NCBI RefSeq assembly: GCF_028649455.1
Contig: NZ_JAQSIO010000001.1
Location: 372,001 to 436,000, forward strand
Direction: 5' to 3'
Source: Curvibacter microcysteis
Lineage (GTDB): Bacteria > Pseudomonadota > Gammaproteobacteria > Burkholderiales > Burkholderiaceae_C
DNA length: 64,000 nucleotides
This document shows positions 52,147-59,224 of the stretch, piece by piece; the first letter of the stretch is position 1; the number at the start of each line of letters is the position of its first letter. The notes under the pieces are model-generated. The model was given only the letters and a program-made list of their open reading frames with translations, was not told where the DNA came from and ran no database searches. A program made the translations under genes and the position numbers.

Positions 52147-53214
52147 ATGATGACGCGCCACAACCCGGAAGGGGCACCCACACCGCAGGTCAGCCCCCAA
52201 ACGCCCACGTTCCGCAGTGGGGCGGTGGCACGTGCAGCAGGCATGCCGGTGGCCACGCTGCGCATTTGGGAGCAGCGCTACCGGGCGGTGCAACCCGGAG
52301 CAGCGACCTCGGGGCACCGGCTCTACACGGCGGCAGACGTTGAGCGCGTCATCTTGCTGCGGCGGCTGACCGAGCAGGGCCATGCGATCAGCCTGCTGGC
52401 CCCCCTGGACTTGCCGCAATTGCGCGCGATTGAACGCGCCCATCCCGAGGCCACACTGAATGACTTCACCCAGGCCAGTTCCCCAAGCCAGGCGCTGAAG
52501 CTGGTTGTCGTCGGCCCCGCGCTGGCGAACCGACTCAAACGTTTGATCGACCGCCAGCGTGGGCGCCTGTCGGTGCGTTGGGTGGGGGTGTTTGACTCAC
52601 TCGCCGATGCGGCATTGGCGGCGTCCAGCGCCTCCGAACTTGGCGTCGACCTGCTGCTTTGGCAATCAGCGGGATTGCAGCCGGATGCCGGTCATCAACT
52701 GCGCCTGGCGCAGGAGGCCTGGCAGGCCAGCGCGACGGCTGTGGTGTACCGCTACTCCAGCGCAGCCGGACGCGCCGCCTTGAGCAGCACGGGCGTCGCC
52801 CTGCTACAAGAGTCCGCAGATGAGGGACTTCTCAGCGAATGGTTCATGGGCCTGGGGAGAAAAGCCATGGCGCCAACCCGTCAGAGCCGCGAGGTGTTCG
52901 ATCCAAAGCAGCTCAGTACCCAAGGTGTCGCCGAGCCAGAGGCCTCGGCCCCCCGTTTCACCGACGAGGCCTTGAGCGAGTTCGCCGCCCTTTCTTCCAC
53001 TGTGGCCTGCGAGTGCCCGAGCCACCTGGCCCAGTTGCTCCTGCAAATTTCCAGCTTTGAAACTTACAGCGGCGACTGCGCCAACCGGAGTGTGGCCGAC
53101 GCTCAACTGCACGCGTATTTGCAGCAAGTCGCGGGGGCCGCGCGCAAACTCTTTGAAACGGCGCTGGAGAAAGTAGCCCAGGCTGAGGGCCTGCCCCTGC
53201 CTGTGAAGCCTTGA
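52147..53214 (+). CDS. MerR family transcriptional regulator with a C-terminal sensor-like domain
   Basis: 355-aa regulator. The N-terminal MerR winged helix covers about residues 20-90 (FRSGAVARAAGMPVATLRIWEQRYRAVQP...LYTAADVERVILLRRLTEQGHAI). A long middle domain resembles the B12-binding fold region of MlrA/CarH-like regulators, but no D-x-H-x-x-G cobalamin motif is visible. The C-terminal part ACECPSHLAQLLLQISSFETYS is a recurring module in Burkholderiales MerR proteins. It is divergent from coq7-ubiG-DCC-SDR and probably controls them; the signal (light, redox or other) is not known. Confidence 0.82.
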   Translation: MMTRHNPEGAPTPQVSPQTPTFRSGAVARAAGMPVATLRIWEQRYRAVQPGAATSGHRLYTAADVERVILLRRLTEQGHAISLLAPLDLPQLRAIERAHPEATLNDFTQASSPSQALKLVVVGPALANRLKRLIDRQRGRLSVRWVGVFDSLADAALAASSASELGVDLLLWQSAGLQPDAGHQLRLAQEAWQASATAVVYRYSSAAGRAALSSTGVALLQESADEGLLSEWFMGLGRKAMAPTRQSREVFDPKQLSTQGVAEPEASAPRFTDEALSEFAALSSTVACECPSHLAQLLLQISSFETYSGDCANRSVADAQLHAYLQQVAGAARKLFETALEKVAQAEGLPLPVKP

Positions 53215-53257
53215 GCCGCCCCAAGCGCCGGCGGCTGAAATGCGGCCCGGGGCCGGT

Positions 53258-54145
53258 TCAAGCCAGGTAGCGTTTGAACCAAGCCATCGTCCGACCCCAA
53301 GCGAGCTTGGCTGCTGCCTCGTCGTAGCGGGGCGTGGAGTCGTTGTGAAAGCCGTGGTTGGTGCCGGGGTAAACATGGGCTTCGTAGGTTTTCCCAGCCC
53401 CCTTGAGGGCCGCCTCGTAAGCTGGCCAAGTGCCATTCACGCCAGGGTCGGTTTCAGCGAAGTGCAGCAACAGCGGCGCCTTGATGCGTGGAACATCCTC
53501 CGGCTTCGCCTGGCGACCATAGAACGGAACCGCTGCAGCCAGGTTGGGGTAGGCCACCGCCGAGGCGTTGGACACCCCGCCGCCGTAGCAAAAGCCCGTG
53601 ATGCCGATTTTTCCGGTGCTCAGCTCGCTGGCCCCCAGGAAGTCGATGGCGGCAAAAAAATCATTCATGAGTTTCTGAGGGTCCACCTGCTGCTGCAGGC
53701 GCCGGCCGTCGTCGTCGTTGCCTGGGTAGCCGCCAACTGAACTCAGGCCGTCGGGGGCCAGCGCCACAAAGCCAGCCTTGGCGACGCGGCGCGTCACATC
53801 CTCAATGTAAGGATTCAGCCCCCGGTTCTCATGCACGACCACGACGCCTGGCACCCGCCCTGTCACCTTGGCTGGCCGAACCAGGTAGCCCCGCACCTGG
53901 TCGTGCCCATGGGGGGAGGGGTAACGGATGTATTGGGCGTGAATGTCTGGGTCGGTGAACGCGATCTGCTGGGCCTGTGCGTAGTTCGGGCTGAGCGAGG
54001 TCAACAGAGACGCAGCCGTCGCGCCACCAACGGCGAACTTCGCAGCACGATCGAGAAAGTCACGTCGGCTCAGGCGTCCATGCACGTAGCCGTCGTAAAG
54101 CTCGAGCAGCGCTGGGTGGAAATCTTTGGCGGTCAGTCGGTTCAT
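53258..54145 (-). CDS. Dienelactone hydrolase family protein, Tat-exported
   Basis: Alpha/beta hydrolase of 295 aa. The N-terminus carries a twin-arginine motif (LSRRDFLDRAAKFAVGG) followed by a hydrophobic stretch ending YAQAQQ, so the enzyme is predicted to be exported folded. The catalytic triad has the Cys of GITGFCYGGGVSN, the Asp in ETDPGVNG and the His in GTNHGFHNDS, as in dienelactone hydrolases. The ATG at 54145 is preceded by GGAG. Convergent with the MerR gene. Confidence 0.9.
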   Translation of the reverse strand: MNRLTAKDFHPALLELYDGYVHGRLSRRDFLDRAAKFAVGGATAASLLTSLSPNYAQAQQIAFTDPDIHAQYIRYPSPHGHDQVRGYLVRPAKVTGRVPGVVVVHENRGLNPYIEDVTRRVAKAGFVALAPDGLSSVGGYPGNDDDGRRLQQQVDPQKLMNDFFAAIDFLGASELSTGKIGITGFCYGGGVSNASAVAYPNLAAAVPFYGRQAKPEDVPRIKAPLLLHFAETDPGVNGTWPAYEAALKGAGKTYEAHVYPGTNHGFHNDSTPRYDEAAAKLAWGRTMAWFKRYLA

Positions 54146-54286
54146 GTCGGGCTCCCGTTGAACGTCAATTTTCCACCCACAGAACGGCTCGTGCCCTCGC
54201 CTGGGAAATACCCCTGCATCCGAAAGGATGGGCGTCAGCCGCCTGTGAACGGCGGCCCGCTGGAGCGCCAGTGGAAGGTCAGAAGC

Positions 54287-54616
54287 TCACAAGGTGATCT
54301 CCAATGAGGCGATCAGGCCGCGTTCGAGCCGAAAGTCGTACTGGAGATCGACCGGACTGCCGGGGAAGTTCCCCGTCACTCGGCTGGTGACGCGTTGGCG
54401 CCCGTCCTCCTGCACCCAGGCAAAGGGCTCACTCGTGTAGGTGTATCGGCTGGCTGCTTCAAGCTTCCACGACCTGATGGCGTCAAGGCCGACGTGGGAT
54501 CGCCCCTCGTCCTTCACGACGGCTTGTGCGGTGAAGCATCGGACGACAGCCTCGGGGCTCTGTTGGTCGGCGACGAAATAGGCGGCAATGGGCTCGGGAA
54601 GGATCAGGGCGGTCAT
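54287..54616 (-). CDS. SnoaL-like/NTF2-fold protein
   Basis: A 109-aa cone-shaped alpha+beta protein of the NTF2/SnoaL superfamily (YFVADQQSPEAVVRCFTAQAVVKDEGRSH...DFRLERGLIASLEITL), the fold used by polyketide cyclases, ketosteroid isomerases and many binding proteins. GGAG lies before the ATG at 54616. It is divergent from the following LysR gene, its probable regulator. Catalytic role cannot be inferred. Confidence 0.8.
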   Translation of the reverse strand: MTALILPEPIAAYFVADQQSPEAVVRCFTAQAVVKDEGRSHVGLDAIRSWKLEAASRYTYTSEPFAWVQEDGRQRVTSRVTGNFPGSPVDLQYDFRLERGLIASLEITL

Positions 54617-54716
54617 GGTGAAGAACTCCGTGGTGATGAAGAGGTCAGGATGCCGCCGCCAGAGAAATAAGTGAATCACCTAGAATTTGAATGTTCTATG
54701 TAGAAACGAATACAGA

Positions 54717-55646
54717 ATGCGCGGGTCCGAGTTTGCTGAACTGAAGGCCTTTGCGGCCGTGGTTGAGCGCGCCAGCTTTTCGCGTGCCGCGGCGCATTTG
54801 GGCCTGTCGCCCTCGGCACTGAGCCAGACCATCCGTCAGCTCGAAGCCCGACTCGGCGCCAGGCTGTTGAACCGCACCACGCGCAGCTTGGCCCCCACGG
54901 CCGCTGGCGATCAGTTGTTCCGCCGCATCGCCCCCTTGTTCCGAGAGATGGCCGATGCGGTTGCCGAGGCCAGTGCGACGGCGGGTCAGACACGCGGCAC
55001 GCTGCGCATCAACACCTTGGGCATGGCGGCACGGCAGCTCATTGCGCCCCGGCTGGGCCGATTCCATCGCGCCCATCCCGACGTGGTGCTGGACATCGTG
55101 GTGGATGACCAACTGAGCGACATCGTTGCGGGTCGCTTCGATGCCGGCATCCGCGTGGGCGGGCGGCTGGAGAAGGACATGATCGCCTTGCGCCTCACGC
55201 CGGACGTGAACATGGCCGTGGTGGCGTCACCAGGCTACCTGGCGCATCGCGGTGTGCCGCGTTCGCCGGCTGACCTGCACACCCACGCCTGCATCAACTG
55301 GCGCCTGCAGGTGGACGGCAGGGCCTATCGCTGGGAGTTCGAGAAGAAGGGCCAGCGCCTCGAGATCGATGCGGAAGGGCCTTTGGTCACCAACCACTCG
55401 GACGTCGGTATCGAAGCCGCACTTCAGGGGCTGGGCCTGGCCTACGCCTTTGACCGCGAACGCGTCGATGAGCACCTGGCTCAGGGGCGGCTGGTGCAGG
55501 TCCTGGCCGATTGGTCGATCACACGGCCCGGGCTGTTTCTTTATTACCCGAACCGGCGTCACATGCCACCCGCGCTGAGCGCACTGATCGACTGCCTGTT
55601 GGATCGTGATTTGTCAGCGCCGGAGTCGGGTGCAACGCCGAGCTGA
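54717..55646 (+). CDS. LysR family transcriptional regulator
   Basis: LysR regulator, 309 aa from the ATG at 54717. HTH at about residues 6-63 (ELKAFAAVVERASFSRAAAHLGLSPSALSQTIRQLE), wing LNRTTRSLAPTAAGDQLF. It is divergent from the SnoaL-like gene. This is the last typical GC-rich backbone gene before the mobile island. Confidence 0.9.
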   Translation: MRGSEFAELKAFAAVVERASFSRAAAHLGLSPSALSQTIRQLEARLGARLLNRTTRSLAPTAAGDQLFRRIAPLFREMADAVAEASATAGQTRGTLRINTLGMAARQLIAPRLGRFHRAHPDVVLDIVVDDQLSDIVAGRFDAGIRVGGRLEKDMIALRLTPDVNMAVVASPGYLAHRGVPRSPADLHTHACINWRLQVDGRAYRWEFEKKGQRLEIDAEGPLVTNHSDVGIEAALQGLGLAYAFDRERVDEHLAQGRLVQVLADWSITRPGLFLYYPNRRHMPPALSALIDCLLDRDLSAPESGATPS

Positions 55647-55693
55647 CGCCAGCGACAGGCCATGCAGGTGGCAAACGCCTGCCCCGCCCTGCC

Positions 55694-55822
55694 TCAGGCC
55701 ATCAGGTCGTCCACCACCACAGTTCGGTCACAGCCTGCCAAGGTGGCGCCGCAGTCGCAGGCGAAGCGGGCCGCAGATGCGGAACGACAGTTGACCCTAG
55801 AAAAACTACTGCCGCAAGCCAT
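55694..55822 (-). pseudogene. Possible 3' remnant of a chromosomal gene at the island junction
   Basis: On the minus strand a GC3-rich reading frame ends at 55694 (...RFACDCGATLAGCDRTVVVDDLMA, stop) and runs open up to the composition break near 55790, with a possible ATG at 55822 inside the island. Codon usage in the first 30 codons matches the backbone, but the frame upstream becomes AT-rich. This looks like the C-terminal tail of a gene whose front is cut off by the island. No family was recognised; it could equally be a chance frame. Confidence 0.35.
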
Positions 55823-55920
55823 TGATTAATCTAAAGTTTTCTCAAATTTCGCCATTGGTGTTTGGAGGGTCACGCCACTCTACTTTCGTTTGCTAGGTCT
55901 TTGCGTCACTCTAGATTCGT
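55792..55920. repeat. Repeated transposase-binding-site-like motifs at the left end of the island
   Basis: Related motifs recur in direct orientation: TGACCCTAGA (from 55792), CACTCTACTTTCGT (55876-55889) and CACTCTAGATTCGT (55907-55920). The latter two share 12 of 14 positions and are 31 bp apart. A weaker copy, TAATCTAAAG, lies near 55827. Direct repeats of about 20 bp at the ends are typical of TnsB/TniA binding arrays. The exact tip of the element cannot be fixed without its other end. Confidence 0.45.
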
Positions 55921-55922
55921 AA

Positions 55923-56225
55923 ATGTTGAAAAGGTAAAGTTAAGCCATCGCAATGCCCGTTACAGGCTGGGAGCAGCCGGTCAACCGCTCGCTGTGAAAT
56001 GATCGCAGTGACGTGAAGCAGACGCTCCGGAAGTCAATTTGGGACATCCCACTGTGCCGCATCATCGGCGATACCGCGGCGGCAGTAGACGCGCGCCAGC
56101 CCTTGGACCCAGCCGTCCTCTCTCGCGCCACGTCAGCCGCGCGTTGACGACGAACACCAGTCCGCTGCTGCATGCGTGCCTCTTCGGATGTTCCCCGCGT
56201 CGCTGGTGGAGTGGAGCTGTGCCCA
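55923..56225. other. Non-coding stretch between the element end and the first cargo gene
   Basis: No convincing gene was found here. A frame on the minus strand (55940-56371) is open but overlaps the next gene and has no recognisable domain. Its stop lies in GCTTAAC, an R''-like heptamer, which may mark a decayed cassette end. The sequence is moderately GC-rich, unlike the AT-rich motif array on its left. Confidence 0.4.
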
Positions 56226-57008
56226 TCACTCCCGATCTGGCCGATATGCACCGGAGATCCTGGACATGACCGTGTCGAAGTCGAATCGGTCATGAACGAG
56301 GGGTTCAAAGCGTCCCGCAGTGCCGTCGTATTTGAATTGAGCGCAACGACAGGTGTCTTCCCTTTCGCCACAGTCTTCGCATTCGGGATTGCAGGCCATG
56401 ATCATCTGATCGATTGCGTCAGCAGGATCGCTGGAAAACATCAGCTCGTCGGCGACTGACCAGCTGTCTTCCACACCGCGGCCGCGCGCGAATTCCAGCA
56501 CATCCTCTGCTGACTCGTGATCGAGCCCAGAGAGCGCAGCATATGCCGGGCGCAATACGACGCGTGCATAGTCAAATCGAAAGCCTTCGAGTATGCACAG
56601 CACCAGTCCGTCCTCTTCCACCAGACTGCGGAAGGTGAGCTGGCCATACCGCTGTCTCAGGTCGTCGTAACGCACAGGATCGAGTTCGATGTGCTTCAAC
56701 GAGTTGTTGATGGCGTCGATCAACTCGAACTTACGATTCCCGATACGTGCTCCCGCAACGCTGAAGATTTCGTCGAAGGTTTTGACGAGCTTCGCCCGGC
56801 CGCCAGCGATACCATCTGCTATTCGAATCGCCAAGACGTAGTCGATAGCATGTGCGAGGAATAGGTTGGCACCGAATACTTGATGGAGACGAGCGCTGCC
56901 GCCTGCCAGGTCCGAGCGCAGCGCGGCGAAGGCGGGATCGACAACAAGTTGCATGTACTGGCTGAAGTCCCTGCACGCCCTCTCGATCATTGGGTGAAGC
57001 GTACTCAT
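56226..57008 (-). CDS. Hypothetical protein with a Cys cluster, island cargo
   Basis: A 260-aa soluble protein of no recognised family. The N-terminal two thirds are helical (IERACRDFSQYMQLVVDPAF, LIDAINNSLKHIELDPVRYD), recalling HEPN-like all-helical domains but without a clear R-x4-6-H. Near the C-terminus a dense cluster MACNPECEDCGEREDTCRC has five Cys that may bind zinc. The ATG at 57008 is used; a TTG at 57017 is possible. It lies 30 bp downstream of the next gene on the same strand, so the two probably form an operon and may act together. Confidence 0.7.
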   Translation of the reverse strand: MSTLHPMIERACRDFSQYMQLVVDPAFAALRSDLAGGSARLHQVFGANLFLAHAIDYVLAIRIADGIAGGRAKLVKTFDEIFSVAGARIGNRKFELIDAINNSLKHIELDPVRYDDLRQRYGQLTFRSLVEEDGLVLCILEGFRFDYARVVLRPAYAALSGLDHESAEDVLEFARGRGVEDSWSVADELMFSSDPADAIDQMIMACNPECEDCGEREDTCRCAQFKYDGTAGRFEPLVHDRFDFDTVMSRISGAYRPDRE

Positions 57009-57038
57009 ATCACGCAAGGTCTTCGTGAGAGCAGTGGA

Positions 57039-57650
57039 TCAGATCTGCCCCGCCGCGTGGAGTGCGTCATAAATGTTCTTGCCGATGCTCGTAACGGAGT
57101 CGATGGCTGGGAGCGACGCGAGAAGTGCAGTCATGATCGACTTTTTCGGCTTCCCTGAGTCGATCTGGTCCTCGATAGCATCGACAATCTCCAGCGCGGC
57201 ATTCTTCTCGTCTGGTTTCAAAGCGGCCTTCTGGATCTCCGCACGAAGATTCTGGAGATGGTTGAAAACCGAGGTGTTGACTGTCACGACGTTCGTCGAG
57301 TTATCAACGGATTGGTTGTTGAACCTAGCGGCGTGACCGTTCATGTTCACCGTCAGATGCTGAATTGCACGCTGTGCTTCGGGCAGACCAAGCTTGCGAA
57401 CTTTCATCTGGTATGAGGCGGGGATTCCTCCGAATTTCTCGTGGAAGCCGGGGTCCACAACGAGGAACGTTTCTTCCGCACCATTTGACATACGCCTGCG
57501 CACAAGGTCCTCGGGCTCAATGAGAAGTCCATCGGGCACGCCGACAATGTATATCCCTCTTGCCTGCACGCTGGCTTTGATGCCCTGCCTGACTTCTCCG
57601 CTCTTCTTGATTAGGTCGACCGTGTCGGTCATCATGGAGTTGAACGCCAT
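57039..57650 (-). CDS. Hypothetical protein, first gene of a two-gene cargo operon
   Basis: A 203-aa protein of no certain family. A central segment (RMSNGAEETFLVVDPGFHEKF) is followed by YQMKVRKLGLPEAQRAIQHL, then VNMNGHAARFNNQSVDNSTN, a pattern (N-x-R-x-N-x-x-S-x-D-x-S-x-N) that I associate with small proteins of mobile and defence islands, and a helical C-terminus (VFNHLQNLRAEIQKAALKPD). GGGAG 8 bp before the ATG at 57650 fixes the start. A defence or regulatory role with the downstream gene is possible, but it is inference. Confidence 0.72.
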   Translation of the reverse strand: MAFNSMMTDTVDLIKKSGEVRQGIKASVQARGIYIVGVPDGLLIEPEDLVRRRMSNGAEETFLVVDPGFHEKFGGIPASYQMKVRKLGLPEAQRAIQHLTVNMNGHAARFNNQSVDNSTNVVTVNTSVFNHLQNLRAEIQKAALKPDEKNAALEIVDAIEDQIDSGKPKKSIMTALLASLPAIDSVTSIGKNIYDALHAAGQI

Positions 57651-58163
57651 CTTTTCTCCCTCTTTAGCGAAGTTTAAGTTTGAGTGTCGCATTTGATCGT
57701 CCGCAGCGGACCCTTTTGGTGCTATGGGGCAGCTGTAACTACGACGGAAGCAGGCCTACGTTGAAGGGAAGGCTGGCGTGCTGGGCTCGATTTGAACGGC
57801 AGCCCCATCTCCGACTAGGAGAATGAAATCTGGAATGACCGCAACGGTTCGAGTTGAGCGCGTCGCGCCGGCCAGGACCGGGCACAGATCGGACTGTATC
57901 ACCCCCTCGGATCTGTGGACGACTGCAGTTCGTCGCTTTCGTTATTGACCATGGCGGCACCTCCCTCGGCGTACTGAAGGTCAGCTTGATGACGACCACG
58001 CGCGTACGTGCGCGGACAGTGGCCGGCTCCTTACGCTGCAAAGCCGCCTCCCACTGCTCGACGAAGGCCTGAGGCAAGGAGCAGTCGTTAGTTGATGAGT
58101 ATCGCAACGCCTGCGCCCAGCCTGACTCAGCCATGACGGCAACAGAATGACAGCACTCTTTAC
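57651..58163. other. Gap of about 500 bp with no convincing gene, possibly decayed cassettes
   Basis: No recognisable protein was found. A minus-strand frame from 58134 to 57739 begins 30 bp after the attC-like site at 58164-58221, the right place for a cassette gene, but its sequence is Arg/Pro/Ser-rich and looks non-coding. Structural features are an inverted repeat GAGCAGT/ACTGCTC at about 58054-58085, GTCCGC-A-GCGGAC at about 57693-57705 followed by CCCTTTT on the plus strand, and a GTTGAGC heptamer at 57853. Confidence 0.4.
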
Positions 58164-58221
58164 TCGTAACGTGGATTCACTGGCTCGGCAAGGGCGAGTC
58201 CGGTGCAAGACAGGGTTAGGC
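58164..58221 (-). repeat. attC-like site (59-base element) closing a gene cassette
   Basis: Read on the minus strand, a 58-bp segment starts with a perfect R''-type heptamer GCCTAAC (58215-58221) and ends with GTTACGA (58164-58170), a degenerate R'. Between them is an imperfect stem, CACCGGACTCG against CGAGCCAGTG, with unpaired bases as in folded attC sites. The TAA stop of the upstream membrane-protein gene lies inside GCCTAAC, a hallmark of integron cassettes. Length fits the classical 57-60 bp. Confidence 0.55.
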
Positions 58222-58623
58222 AGCATTGCGTTTGGGAAGGAAAATGCCGAGGCCGACTATGACGAGCGCGAGTACAAACACGCCCACCAAGCCTATGGCA
58301 CCGACGCTGCCTGCTTTGACGAATTCGGCCAAGCCCTTCGAGAGTTGTTGCTCACGAACCAAAATTGCCCAAACTACAACTGTTGGCGCGAACGGCAACA
58401 CTGCTCCGAAAACTCGCACTGCGATTCGCTGATTGAGTAACAAGATTCCGCCGCCAATGGTGCATAGCCAGGTAGTAAGTGCGTAGATCGCCCTCTCAAT
58501 GAAAGTCGGGAACAACTCATCCTTTGTCAGGCCCACGAAAAAGACGGCAAGCAAACCAAGGGCCGGCAGCAACCATTCGTAATGGTTGCTCTCTTCCTTT
58601 CTCCACCACCTTTTGCAAGACAA
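58216..58623 (-). CDS. Small membrane protein in a gene cassette (second frame)
   Basis: A 135-aa hydrophobic protein with about four membrane helices (YEWLLPALGLLAVFFVG, LTTWLCTIGGGILLL, FGAVLPFAPTVVVWAI, AIGLVGVFVLALVIVGLGIF). No family recognised. Its start overlaps the end of the preceding ORF by 107 bp in another frame, so either the two overlap strongly or a frameshift has split one gene. The stop codon lies in the attC-like heptamer GCCTAAC. Cassette genes for small membrane proteins are common. Confidence 0.55.
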   Translation of the reverse strand: MSCKRWWRKEESNHYEWLLPALGLLAVFFVGLTKDELFPTFIERAIYALTTWLCTIGGGILLLNQRIAVRVFGAVLPFAPTVVVWAILVREQQLSKGLAEFVKAGSVGAIGLVGVFVLALVIVGLGIFLPKRNAA

Positions 58624-58882
58624 TATAAGTTACCCCGGCGTCTACAGCGGCCATGCTACCTGCCGCTGCTGGCGCGAGCCAAGGGGCCACTACGCCAGCA
58701 GTGGCAAAGCCAGTAGTAGCTGTGGCCACAGCAATTCCCCCTGCAGCGCCTATTGCCTTGATTAATACGGCAACTCCATCAAAGATCGGTGCAATGAGTT
58801 GCGCAGCGCCCCACAGAACGGCGGCTATCGCTACGCCAAGTGCTGCGATGACTAACGGGTTGGATGTGTCCGGCGTACGCAT
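58517..58882 (-). CDS. Small hydrophobic protein in a gene cassette (first frame)
   Basis: A 121-aa protein whose first 90 residues are strongly hydrophobic and Ala/Gly-rich (VIAALGVAIAAVLWGAAQLI, GGIAVATATTGFATAGVVAP). The ATG at 58882 follows an AGGAGG Shine-Dalgarno and lies about 20 bp after the attC-like site at 58902-58958, the normal spacing in cassettes. The last 30 residues differ in character and run over the start of the next ORF, so the natural end may be earlier if a frameshift is involved. Confidence 0.55.
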   Translation of the reverse strand: MRTPDTSNPLVIAALGVAIAAVLWGAAQLIAPIFDGVAVLIKAIGAAGGIAVATATTGFATAGVVAPWLAPAAAGSMAAVDAGVTYIVLQKVVEKGREQPLRMVAAGPWFACRLFRGPDKG

Positions 58883-58901
58883 GTGGCCTCCTGTTGATGT
58901 T

Positions 58902-58958
58902 GCCTAATGTTGAAGCCAAGCGGAGCCGAAGGCATCTGATGTGTGTGACGTGTTAAAC
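58902..58958 (-). repeat. attC-like site, 57 bp, between two cassettes
   Basis: On the minus strand it begins with GTTTAAC (58952-58958, matching RYYYAAC) and ends with ATTAGGC (58902-58908, one base off GTTRRRY), 57 bp in all, with CTTGGCTTCAAC just before the end as seen in many chromosomal-integron attC sites. The TAA stop of the CPCC pseudogene lies inside GTTTAAC. The differences between the two ends are transitions. Confidence 0.5.
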
Positions 58959-59221
58959 CGTATTTGGCATCTCCTCGGGCAATGGTGGTCGAAAATGAGG
59001 AAGGTTATGCCTACGAGAAGTGCTAAACGCTCGATAGTTGGCTTTCTAGATTGCAAGGCTCAAACGCTCATGTGGTCCGCCGAGCACTTCATCTGCGTTA
59101 TCGTCAACCTACCCGTCGTCTTCCCAGAAGCATACAGCGTAGATTTCATAGGCGCCGCGTTCGCATAGCGTCTTGAAGCCGCTGTAAGGGCCGCGTAAAG
59201 GAAGACCAAAATTGGAGTCAT
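58953..59221 (-). pseudogene. Decayed CPCC family (cysteine-rich) gene in a cassette
   Basis: The minus-strand frame reads GFKTLCERGAYEIYAVCFWEDDG, stop, VDDNADEVLGGPHERLSLAI, stop, KANYRAFSTSRRH...PPLPEEMPNTV, stop. This matches the small CPCC-family proteins (usually W-E-D-D-G-Q-D-D and S-L-x-x-A-R-x-N-Y-R). Two TAG codons (59109-59111 and 59046-59048) replace what look like CAG Gln codons. The CPCC motif itself is changed to GPYS (each Cys codon one base away), and E-I-C is now EIY. A start in frame is not visible; the ATG at 59221 is one frame off, implying a small indel. The function is lost, or amber readthrough would be needed. Confidence 0.65.
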
Positions 59222-59224
59222 GCG

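Noticed and set aside
54717-55800. Classical Tn7 attachment site at the 3' end of glmS
   Set aside because: The flanking backbone gene is a LysR regulator and no glmS sequence is present next to the island boundary.
55792-55872. Inverted repeat TGACCCT (55792) and AGGGTCA (55866) as terminal inverted repeats
   Set aside because: Only 7 bp, both copies lie within 80 bp at one end, so it cannot be the pair of element ends; it may be a chance or regulatory repeat.
55940-56371. Minus-strand frame of 143 codons in the island
   Set aside because: Overlaps the better-supported gene at 56226-57008, has no recognisable domain and no good start signal; kept only as part of the gap description.
57739-58134. 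Minus-strand frame of 131 codons after an attC-like site
   Set aside because: Position is right for a cassette gene, but composition is Arg/Pro/Ser-rich without hydrophobic core or motif; not supported as a gene.
58941-59168. Plus-strand ORF of 75 codons
   Set aside because: It is antisense to the CPCC pseudogene, which has clear family similarity; no support for the plus-strand frame.
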